Part shown: piece by piece, positions 1 through 5,284 of the stretch
Position numbering within the stretch: the stretch's first letter is position 1
Layout of the letters: every line of letters begins with the position of its first letter
Source of the DNA: JARRQB01 sp965368585
Lineage (GTDB): Bacteria > Pseudomonadota > Gammaproteobacteria > Chromatiales > Chromatiaceae
Assembly (NCBI GenBank): GCA_965368585.1
Contig: CBDUNM010000212.1
Coordinates: forward strand, 1 to 6,624
DNA length: 6,624 nucleotides
Direction: 5' to 3'
Notes under the pieces: generated by a model
Told to the model about the DNA's origin: nothing
What the model saw: only the letters and a program-made list of their open reading frames with translations
Databases searched by the model: none
Position numbers and translations under genes: made by a program

Positions 1-50
1 CGAGCGACAAATCGGCAAGGTCGATTTGGACGCACGAAGTGCGCCCCGAA
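1..50. repeat. Dispersed hairpin repeat, copy A (cut by window edge)
   Basis: These 50 bases match 5641-5690 at 48 of 50 positions; the differences are C/T at 16 and C/G at 35. The copy contains the stem CAAATCG (8-14) / CGATTTG (22-28) around a 7-base loop. Similarity stops abruptly after CCCCGAA at 50, exactly where copy B forms the second arm of its CCCC-GAA-GGGG hairpin, so copy A lacks that arm. The hairpin that precedes it in copy B would lie mostly outside this window. The one loop difference leaves the stem intact. The family and its function are unknown to me. Confidence 0.8.
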
Positions 51-109
51 TTACGCTCGAGCAGGCAGCCAGCTTCGGGCTGGCCAAGATCCGTGAGGTT
101 CTTGCTTGA
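2..109 (+). CDS. C-terminal fragment of an unidentified ORF
   Basis: An open frame enters from the left edge and stops with TGA at 107-109, giving 35 residues that end in TLEQAASFGLAKIREVLA. The last 18 residues look like an amphipathic helix, which is why I list it. I do not recognise the family. The first 16 or so codons lie inside a repeat that recurs in apparently non-coding DNA at 5641-5690, so this end may be a repeat that became fused in frame to a gene, or the frame may be fortuitous. The frame starting at position 3 is also open, to a stop near 132, which weakens the coding call. It would converge on the minus-strand small ORF ending at 125. Confidence 0.25.
   Translation, partial: ERQIGKVDLDARSAPRITLEQAASFGLAKIREVLA
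68..84. other. Strong GC-rich hairpin
   Basis: GCCAGC (68-73) pairs perfectly with GCTGGC (79-84) around the loop TTCGG. It lies inside the left-edge open frame. Neither strand shows a following T-run, so it is not a standard intrinsic terminator. It could be a weak transcript-end structure between two convergent genes, or simply a consequence of coding sequence. Confidence 0.35.
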
Positions 110-124
110 ACGAGATGGACCCTG

Positions 125-262
125 TTATCTGTCTTGACGCGACACGCGCTCAGCACGGTAGGCTGCGGCGGCCTCGTAGCGCGCGCACATGCGTGAGCCG
201 ATTGAGACCAATGCGGTTCCAGAGGGTTCGATCCACCGAGACCAGTACTGTCGGCGCATCAT
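125..262 (-). CDS. Small ORF (45 aa) translationally coupled to the photolyase
   Basis: The reading frame starts MMRRQYWSRWIEPSG and ends YEAAAAYRAERVSRQDR, with stop TAA at 127-125. Its first ATG (262-260) overlaps the photolyase stop TGA (261-259) as ATGA, the classic arrangement for translational coupling by re-initiation, and a second ATG follows directly. The peptide is basic with an Ala-rich, helix-prone C-terminal half, one Cys (residue 27) and two Trp; I see no signal peptide or membrane segment. I do not recognise a family. The exact overlap and the plausible composition favour a real gene; the short length is the main doubt. If real it shares the photolyase mRNA and is probably made in proportion to it. 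Confidence 0.42.
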   Translation of the reverse strand: MMRRQYWSRWIEPSGTALVSIGSRMCARYEAAAAYRAERVSRQDR

Positions 263-1635
263 GAATTGTCTGTTAACGATTCGACCCGGCGGACGTATTT
301 CTCAATGTCGAACTTCCTCTGCAATCCGCTGGCATTCATGTAGCGTACTTTGCCGAAAATTTCGCGCTCCGCCCAAGCCTGATCATGCAAACCGAAAATC
401 CAGGCCACGTTTGAGAAGGAATTCGGATCGCGTCCGTCGAGGAAGTATTTGTTATTGAGATACAGCGCAGTCGAATAGGCGTATTGCGGCGTATTGCACC
501 ACTCCAGAATCTTCTTGCCCCAATACATCCGCATGTGGTTGTGCATGTAGCCGGTCCCGAGCATTTCGCGCATCGCCGCATTCCAGTACGGATCATCGGT
601 TTCAGCGTTTTCGAGCTGTTTTCTCGTATAATGCGTCGGTCGATCATCGTCTTTGTGCTCTGACAGGGTCTTCCGAGCCCAGTCCGGCAGGCAGCTGAAC
701 TTGTCATAGTCTGCCGTGTAGTACACGAAATTGCAGGCGAGTTCCCGCCGCACGATCAGCTCTTCGAGAAATGCCGACTTGTCCTTGTCGGAAGCCGCTT
801 TGGCGCGCCGCACCTTGATCGCGACCTCGACGGGCGATATTTGGCCGAAGTGAAGATAGGGACTGAGCTCGGACGCCTGTGGATCCGACGGATCATTGCG
901 CGCCTCGTTGTACCCGGGAAGGCCGTTGCGAAGGAAGTCTGTCAATGCTTTTCGGGCCGCCTTGGTTCCGCCACGAAACCGTGCGACGGTACGCACTGTC
1001 CGGTCAGTATCCAGGTCGTCCAGTATCTGTTGCCACCTTCGAAAGTCGAGATCTCCTTTCAATTTCAGCGGCAAGGACGACTTTTTCAGCTTTGTCGGGG
1101 CAACGTGCTTGACGTAGCGATCAAAGCGGTCGCCAATCTTCTTGCGCAGCGTGCGAGCAGCCCATTCACGCTTCTCGGACGCCGACTCGACCGGGACCAC
1201 GACGTCTCCCTCGACCTGTACAACCCTTGTTGCAGCAGAGGAAGCCAGACTCTGTCGCCATTGGCGCTGATGCCGAAGGTATCCTCGGTCACAGACCACG
1301 AGCGCCGCTTTGGTGGCGAGCGCTTCGGCGACCTCCGGCGGTGAACCGAAGCGGGCGACCATCTTTATTCCACGTCGTGCCAGCCTCTCGGTCGTTTCGG
1401 CGAGCCCCTGCAACATAAATGCAAAATGCCTCTGGTTCCCGTCCGGATACGCTTTGTCCAAGCCAAACGTGGTAAGCAGCGGCAAGTTCGAATCGTTGGC
1501 AGCACGGGCCGCATACTCGAGCGCCGGATTCATCGGCTCCCGTTGCGATTGCTGCATCCAGTAGAGGACATAGGCGCCGTCATCGGAAACGGGGTTATCG
1601 TTCAGGAGTTTGACGCGACTGTTCTCGATCATCAT
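259..1635 (-). CDS. phr: Class II CPD deoxyribodipyrimidine photolyase
   Basis: This 458-residue enzyme would use blue light and reduced FAD to split cyclobutane pyrimidine dimers. The N-terminal antenna-type domain opens with VLYWMQQSQR (23-32), the class II signature that differs from class I photolyases and cryptochromes. The C-terminal FAD domain has SPYLHFGQIS (258-267), FLEELIVRREL (289-299), DDPYWNAAM (347-355), MRMYWGKKILEW (368-379), LNNKYFLDGRDPN (393-405) and HDQAWAEREIFGKVRYMN (417-434). W379, W351 and W372 keep the spacing of the electron-transfer tryptophans W388-W360-W381 that I recall for the Methanosarcina mazei enzyme (a constant offset of nine), and N394 then matches its flavin-contacting Asn. 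Length is normal for the family. Two tandem ATGs (1635, 1632) are possible starts; the ribosome binding site is weak (GAGCG). It overlaps the downstream 45-residue ORF. Confidence 0.96.
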   Translation of the reverse strand: MMIENSRVKLLNDNPVSDDGAYVLYWMQQSQREPMNPALEYAARAANDSNLPLLTTFGLDKAYPDGNQRHFAFMLQGLAETTERLARRGIKMVARFGSPPEVAEALATKAALVVCDRGYLRHQRQWRQSLASSAATRVVQVEGDVVVPVESASEKREWAARTLRKKIGDRFDRYVKHVAPTKLKKSSLPLKLKGDLDFRRWQQILDDLDTDRTVRTVARFRGGTKAARKALTDFLRNGLPGYNEARNDPSDPQASELSPYLHFGQISPVEVAIKVRRAKAASDKDKSAFLEELIVRRELACNFVYYTADYDKFSCLPDWARKTLSEHKDDDRPTHYTRKQLENAETDDPYWNAAMREMLGTGYMHNHMRMYWGKKILEWCNTPQYAYSTALYLNNKYFLDGRDPNSFSNVAWIFGLHDQAWAEREIFGKVRYMNASGLQRKFDIEKYVRRVESLTDNS

Positions 1636-1661
1636 CGTGTGCGCTCGACGACTGGTTGACG

Positions 1662-1680
1662 ATACTCCTTTCCGGAGTGT
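1662..1680 (-). promoter_or_regulatory. Hairpin in the photolyase leader
   Basis: ATACTCC (1662-1668) pairs with GGAGTGT (1674-1680), one pair being G-T, around a 5-base loop. In the photolyase transcript it would lie 27 bases or more before the start codon. On that strand its loop and 3' arm carry AAAGGAG, a perfect Shine-Dalgarno-like string, but it is too far (about 28 bases) from the ATG and no other start follows in frame. It could tune translation or be chance. Confidence 0.25.
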
Positions 1681-1772
1681 CTACGAGTGGTGGCGTCGGC
1701 TCGTAAAGCCTCAAATACTGTCATACCGCATCTCGTCATCTACGACAGGTCACGTTAACAGGTTTTATCGAT

Positions 1773-1789
1773 CGGTTTGTTTCAAACCG
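1773..1789. promoter_or_regulatory. Perfect palindrome, possible operator
   Basis: CGGTTTG (1773-1779) and CAAACCG (1783-1789) form a perfect 7-bp inverted repeat around TTT. It is centrally placed in the divergent spacer, about 140 bp from the photolyase start and 90 bp from the small plus-strand gene, and has no T-run, so an operator fits better than a terminator. Its right arm is part of a 14-bp string found again, 13/14, before gdhA. Confidence 0.35.
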
Positions 1790-1864
1790 TAATAGCAACG
1801 CTGATCCCCGTCGAGTTGCGCTAATCTACGAAGCCACCATATCGACGTGCCGACAGGCACGAAT

Positions 1865-1869
1865 AGGAG
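1865..1869 (+). promoter_or_regulatory. Strong Shine-Dalgarno of the Rho_N-like gene
   Basis: AGGAG lies 8 bases before the ATG at 1878. It is the best plus-strand ribosome binding site in the window and supports the view that the short frame behind it is, or recently was, a translated gene. Confidence 0.75.
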
Positions 1870-1877
1870 CAACGGCA

Positions 1878-2015
1878 ATGTCCACAGCGAACAAATCGGA
1901 CCCGAAACCCTGGGAGACCGTCAAATCCGAACTCTACGAAAAGGCGAAGGAAGCCGGCGTCAAAGGTCGATAGATGATGAGCAAGCAGGAGTTGGTCGAC
2001 GCATTGAAGGATTGA
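1878..2015 (+). pseudogene. Small Rho N-terminal-like protein interrupted by an in-frame amber codon
   Basis: From the ATG, 31 codons are read (MSTANKSDPKPWETVKSELY, then EKAKEAGVKGR) to TAG at 1971-1973. The same frame continues directly with MMSKQELVDALKD and TGA at 2013-2015. Joined, the two parts make a 45-position protein matching the small Rho_N/SAP-like pattern LYEKAKExGxKGRSKMSKxELxxAL, in which the amber codon stands where Ser (TCG) is expected and the next codon ATG where Lys (AAG) is expected. The fold is a helix-extended loop-helix seen at the N-terminus of transcription terminator Rho and in small stand-alone proteins, and is generally linked to nucleic-acid binding. A one-base change (TCG to TAG) would explain the break. 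Readthrough, or re-initiation at the ATG-ATG behind the stop, is also possible. The frame ends 3 bp from the convergent hydrolase gene. Confidence 0.72.
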
Positions 2016-2018
2016 TTT

Positions 2019-2897
2019 TCATCGGTCCTTTTCGGCCCGCTCGCTGCGGGTCTCGAGGAATCTTCTGGTTTCCTCGAGTGTCGTGCCGGTGAAATCGAGT
2101 GGCGGTGCCAGCGTGGCCACAACTTTGGCGTGCCCGGCGCCCTGGTGAAGCCTGAGTGTGACATCCACACCGTGTTCCGACAGCCGTTTGGCCAGGCTCT
2201 CGCTATTAGCAGGGTTGACCACATCATCGTCAGTTCCGTGAATCAATAGCGTCGGAGGCGCTGCTGCGGTCACAAAATTTACAGGCTGTGACGCTTCGCG
2301 GTGGCCGTTCGGGAACACGTCGAGTAGATACCCAGACTCGATAGGCAGAAAATCATAAGGTCCGGAGAGACCGATGAAACCCTGGAGGCTATCGAGATTG
2401 ATTCCGTATTCAGCGAGAAAGCGATGATCCGTACTCAGCAGTGAGGCAATGTGGGCGCCGGCAGAATGTCCCATTAGAAATACCTTGTCCGTGTTCGCAC
2501 CATATGTGCCGGCATTCTGCAGCGCCCACGACACCGCTTCGGCGCCGTCTTCGACAAACACTGGGAAAACAACTTCAGGAAACAGTCGGTAGTCGGGAAT
2601 GATCACCGCGTAACCGGCCTCTGTCAGCGACGAAGCAACAAACTCGTAGTCCTCCTTCTTTCCATCTCGCCAGCCGCCGCCGTAAAAGAAAACGATCAAG
2701 GGCACCGGGCCGGACACCGAGCGTGGTGTATAGACGTCCAGGGTCTGGCGGGGAAGGACACCGTAAGCCACGTCGGACGCCCGTTGATAATGACCTGACG
2801 GACTTAGCTCATTGACCAGCCGAATGGGGCTGCATCCCGTCGCGCCTAAAATGAGCAAGACTATTAATAAGTAAATTCGCTGGATCGACGAATGCAT
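2019..2897 (-). CDS. Lipid-anchored alpha/beta hydrolase (carboxylesterase/lipase-like)
   Basis: This 292-residue protein is an esterase-type alpha/beta hydrolase predicted to sit in the cell envelope. Residues 1-22 (MHSSIQRIYLLIVLLILGAT then GC) form a lipoprotein signal with Cys22; Ser23 suggests outer-membrane sorting. The lipobox ATGC has Ala rather than Leu at -3. The oxyanion loop reads FYGGGW (71-76), with Tyr72 where family members usually have His. The nucleophile elbow is GHSAG with Ser145; HGTDDDVV (220-227) supplies the acid, probably Asp224, and GAGH gives His256. The open frame extends 34 codons further upstream to 2999, but that part overlaps the preceding gene and lacks a signal, so I start at the ATG at 2897. 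The substrate is unknown. It lies 25 bases behind the DUF1295 gene and is very likely in its operon. Confidence 0.9.
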   Translation of the reverse strand: MHSSIQRIYLLIVLLILGATGCSPIRLVNELSPSGHYQRASDVAYGVLPRQTLDVYTPRSVSGPVPLIVFFYGGGWRDGKKEDYEFVASSLTEAGYAVIIPDYRLFPEVVFPVFVEDGAEAVSWALQNAGTYGANTDKVFLMGHSAGAHIASLLSTDHRFLAEYGINLDSLQGFIGLSGPYDFLPIESGYLLDVFPNGHREASQPVNFVTAAAPPTLLIHGTDDDVVNPANSESLAKRLSEHGVDVTLRLHQGAGHAKVVATLAPPLDFTGTTLEETRRFLETRSERAEKDR

Positions 2898-2922
2898 GCT
2901 GGTGACCTGCAGGTGCAAGCCG

Positions 2923-3807
2923 CTAGGCTCGCATAGCCGGTGGCCTGGGGACGAGGACCGGCGTCTTGCGCTTGTATTCTTCATAGTCTTCCTGGCCACC
3001 CCAGCGCTCGTCGGCCTTGTTTTCCAGCGGTGGTATTCCGCTGACCTTGGTCAACAGAAACGTTACGAACAGAGGCGAGATCAGCGTCGCCCACTGCCAG
3101 CCTTGCAGCACCGGCGCGGCGACAATCGCCATCCCAGTCCAAAGTACTATTTCCCCGAAGTAATTCGGATGTCGCGACCAAGCCCATAGGCCGACGTTGA
3201 TGAACTTACCCTCATTATTCGGGTCGTCCTTGAATTTCGACTTCTGCCGGTCTGCAATAATCTCGATGACCATGCCGACCGCCCATACTGCTATGCCAGC
3301 GATGCCTGCAGCTCCAAGCGGCTCGCGTGTACCGCCGGTAATCACGGCCAGAGCTGCTGCTGCGGTCAACAGCACCCAAAGGCCCTGCAGCGTCCATGCC
3401 AAAAAAAATTGCTGCGGCCGGTTCTTGATGTTGTCGAAGCGGCTGTCGCCGCCGGCGCGCGAAATGCGCAGGAAGAGAAACGTCGAGAGCCGAATAGACC
3501 AGAGCATGATCATAGCGGTCACAAGCGCCGCACGGAGGTCGAGTTTGCCCGACAGGAGTACGGCGACGACAATCGTGGTGATATACGTAATGCCGCCAAC
3601 GAGATCGTAATAGCGCTCAGTCTGAAAGAGCGCCGAGGGGACGAACACCAACCAATTGATCGCGAAAGCCACCAAACCACAAAGCGCAAACACCGGTATC
3701 GTACCGAATCGATCGCCGCCGTCGCTGCCCGCCCAGGACATCAGGCCGCCAGCCACGATTGCGACGACAATTGCGCCGAAGACCTGCGCGTTGCTGCGTT
3801 CACCCAT
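2923..3807 (-). CDS. DUF1295 / steroid 5-alpha-reductase-like membrane protein
   Basis: This is a 294-residue inner-membrane protein with about eight hydrophobic segments (roughly 8-25, 36-57, 68-87, 93-113, 135-157, 165-185, 221-235 and 240-255). The family signature is clear: EIIADRQK (182-189), GLWAWSRHPNYFGEI (206-220), SGIPPLE (256-262) and a C-terminal YEEYKRKTPVLVPRP. The C-terminal half resembles steroid 5-alpha-reductases and isoprenylcysteine methyltransferases, so a lipid or isoprenoid reductase role is plausible, but bacterial members are mostly uncharacterised. I prefer ATG 3807 over GTG 3816, because AGGTGG (3818-3813) sits 5 bases before the ATG and the GTG lies inside it. The lipoprotein hydrolase follows after 25 bases. 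In several proteobacteria such genes sit with photolyase and cyclopropane fatty-acid synthase genes under singlet-oxygen control. Confidence 0.9.
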   Translation of the reverse strand: MGERSNAQVFGAIVVAIVAGGLMSWAGSDGGDRFGTIPVFALCGLVAFAINWLVFVPSALFQTERYYDLVGGITYITTIVVAVLLSGKLDLRAALVTAMIMLWSIRLSTFLFLRISRAGGDSRFDNIKNRPQQFFLAWTLQGLWVLLTAAAALAVITGGTREPLGAAGIAGIAVWAVGMVIEIIADRQKSKFKDDPNNEGKFINVGLWAWSRHPNYFGEIVLWTGMAIVAAPVLQGWQWATLISPLFVTFLLTKVSGIPPLENKADERWGGQEDYEEYKRKTPVLVPRPPAMRA

Positions 3808-3934
3808 ACTACCCACCTGCGAATGTACCTGTCAGTACGCTTTAAAACCTCGATCGTACACGACTGCCGCGCAGCGCATGTTTCAAAACGTAACGGTTGC
3901 CCTTTAAACCTGCCAAAAGTGACAACATAACCCG
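3808..3934. promoter_or_regulatory. Divergent promoter region, DUF1295 operon and gdhA
   Basis: This 127-bp spacer must start transcription both ways. It contains GTTTCAAAACGTAA at 3880-3893, which matches 1779-1792 in the photolyase upstream region at 13 of 14 positions. It also contains a near-direct repeat, CTTTAAAACCT (3840-3850) and CTTTAAACCT (3902-3911). No convincing sigma-70 box pair was found, and gdhA has no clear Shine-Dalgarno before its ATG. Confidence 0.45.
3813..3818 (-). promoter_or_regulatory. Ribosome binding site deciding the DUF1295 start
   Basis: AGGTGG on the minus strand lies 5 bases before ATG 3807. The alternative in-frame GTG (3816-3814) overlaps this site and so would have no ribosome binding site of its own at the right distance. 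Confidence 0.6.
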
Positions 3935-5284
3935 ATGAAAACAGACGATGAGTTGGAAAGCGTCGACGCCTTCATGGAGTGGCTAGCGCCGCGTCATCCC
4001 GGTCAAGACGAGTATCACCAAGCCGTTCGCGGCGTTGTTGAGCATGTACTCGACGACGTTCGCAAACACGACGGTTTCCGTAAGCGCCGAATTCTTCAGC
4101 GGCTGACCGAGCCGGATCGGATTATAAGCTTCCGCGTAGTGTGGGACGACGATAACGGCAGGCCCCACATCAACCGTGGCTACCGAGTGCAACTTAGCAA
4201 TGCGCTCGGCCCGTACAAGGGCGGCCTGCGCTTCGATCCCTCAGTCGACTCAAGCATCCTCAAGTTTCTTGCCTTCGAACAACTCTTTAAGAATAGCCTG
4301 ACCGGCCTTAATCTGGGGGCGGGCAAAGGCGGATCCGACTTCAATCCCAAAGGACGCTCGGATGCAGAGATCATGCGCTTTTGCCAAGCTTTTATGACTG
4401 AACTTTATCGGCACATCGGGCAGATGACCGACGTTCCCGCAGGTGATATCGGCGTCGGATCGCGCGAAATCGGCTACCTCTTCGGCCAGTACAAGCGCCT
4501 GGAGAACCAGTTTTCGGGGGCGTTGACCGGCAAATCCGTTGGCGCGGGCGGCAGTCAGCTGCGGACTGAGGCGACCGGCTATGGCGCCGTTTATTTTCTG
4601 TGCGCCATGCTCAGCGAGAGCGGCGAAGACATCGACGACAAACGCATTGCAATATCCGGCGCCGGCAACGTTGCGCTGCATGCCGCAGAGAAAGCATGCG
4701 CTCTCGGCGGGGTCGTTATCACGTTGTCGAACCGCCACGGGACGCTTCTAAAAGAGGACGGACTTACCGCCGACGATATCGAGACCGTCAAGAAGGAGTA
4801 TGCCGACAGTCACGACATGGCGTCGGTCGCTGAAGCCGTATCGGCGAAGTGGTCTGAAGACGACACACCCTGGATGACCGATTGCGACATCGCGATTCCG
4901 GCCGCGACACAAAACGAGTTGGACGAGGATGATGCGGAGCGCCTTATCGATAGTGGCTGTAAGTACGTCGTTGAGGGCGCGAACATGCCACTTACTGACG
5001 CGGCCAGTCGCCGACTAGGCGATGCGGGTGTCTCGATAGCACCGGGCAAGGCAGCGAACGCCGGCGGTGTGGCAGTGTCTGGCTTCGAGATGTCCCAGAA
5101 CCGCCTCGGCCGTTCGTGGTCGGCAGAAAAGCTCGACAGTGACCTGCGCGACACAATGATTGAAATATTTGGTCGTAGCAAAAGCTATGGCGAGACCGCC
5201 GGTCATATCGACTATCGCCGTGGAGCGGATCGCGCAGGCTTCGATCGTGTAGCCAAAGCAGTTGAATCCTTCGGCACAATGTAG
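3935..5284 (+). CDS. gdhA: NADP-specific glutamate dehydrogenase
   Basis: This 449-residue cytoplasmic enzyme catalyses reductive amination of 2-oxoglutarate with ammonium to glutamate; the family works as a hexamer. It aligns end to end, from memory, with the E. coli GdhA type (447 residues). The substrate domain has FRVVWDDDNG (66-75), GPYKGGLRFDPSV (92-104), GAGKGGSDFNPKG (128-140) with the catalytic-type Lys131, and DVPAGDIGVGSRE (166-178) with Asp171. The Rossmann domain has SGAGNVA (241-247), followed by CDIAIPAATQNELD (317-330), EGANMP (347-352) and APGKAANAGGVAVSG (369-383). Two details differ from the E. coli pattern I remember: GAGKGG instead of GGGKGG, and SNRHG (265-269) where E. 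coli has SDSSG after the second Rossmann strand. The basic loop fits binding of the NADP phosphate. ATG 3935 gives normal family length although no good Shine-Dalgarno precedes it. Confidence 0.96.
   Translation: MKTDDELESVDAFMEWLAPRHPGQDEYHQAVRGVVEHVLDDVRKHDGFRKRRILQRLTEPDRIISFRVVWDDDNGRPHINRGYRVQLSNALGPYKGGLRFDPSVDSSILKFLAFEQLFKNSLTGLNLGAGKGGSDFNPKGRSDAEIMRFCQAFMTELYRHIGQMTDVPAGDIGVGSREIGYLFGQYKRLENQFSGALTGKSVGAGGSQLRTEATGYGAVYFLCAMLSESGEDIDDKRIAISGAGNVALHAAEKACALGGVVITLSNRHGTLLKEDGLTADDIETVKKEYADSHDMASVAEAVSAKWSEDDTPWMTDCDIAIPAATQNELDEDDAERLIDSGCKYVVEGANMPLTDAASRRLGDAGVSIAPGKAANAGGVAVSGFEMSQNRLGRSWSAEKLDSDLRDTMIEIFGRSKSYGETAGHIDYRRGADRAGFDRVAKAVESFGTM

Larger units (their letters stand above)
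1636..1877. promoter_or_regulatory. Divergent intergenic region upstream of phr and the Rho_N-like gene
   Basis: This 242-bp spacer must hold promoters for the minus-strand photolyase and the plus-strand small gene. Two inverted repeats stand out: a perfect 7-bp stem at 1773-1789 and a 7-bp stem with one G-T pair at 1662-1680, both listed separately. I found no pair of -35/-10 boxes good enough to call in either direction. A TGATCC at 1802-1807 and TAATCT at 1822-1827 are only 14 bases apart. Confidence 0.5.

Noticed and set aside
841..1344. Long plus-strand frame (167 residues) inside the photolyase gene.
   Set aside because: It is opposite to well-conserved photolyase coding sequence and has no recognisable domain.
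1802..1827. ECF-type promoter (TGATCC ... TAATCT) pointing at the Rho_N-like gene.
   Set aside because: The 14-base spacing is shorter than expected for the RpoE-ChrR type promoters I know, and the -10 part is only roughly like the consensus.
2905..2914. 10-bp palindrome ACCTGCAGGT just before the hydrolase start.
   Set aside because: It lies in a 25-base spacer, includes the weak ribosome binding sequence and is short enough to be chance; no operator role is supported.
2898..2999. Upstream extension of the hydrolase by 34 residues.
   Set aside because: The extension overlaps the DUF1295 coding end, is basic and low in sense, and would bury the lipoprotein signal; ATG 2897 is the natural start.
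4250..4738. Long antisense frame (162 residues) inside gdhA.
   Set aside because: It mirrors a highly conserved gdhA segment; codon structure of the real gene explains the absence of stops, and no start site or domain supports it.
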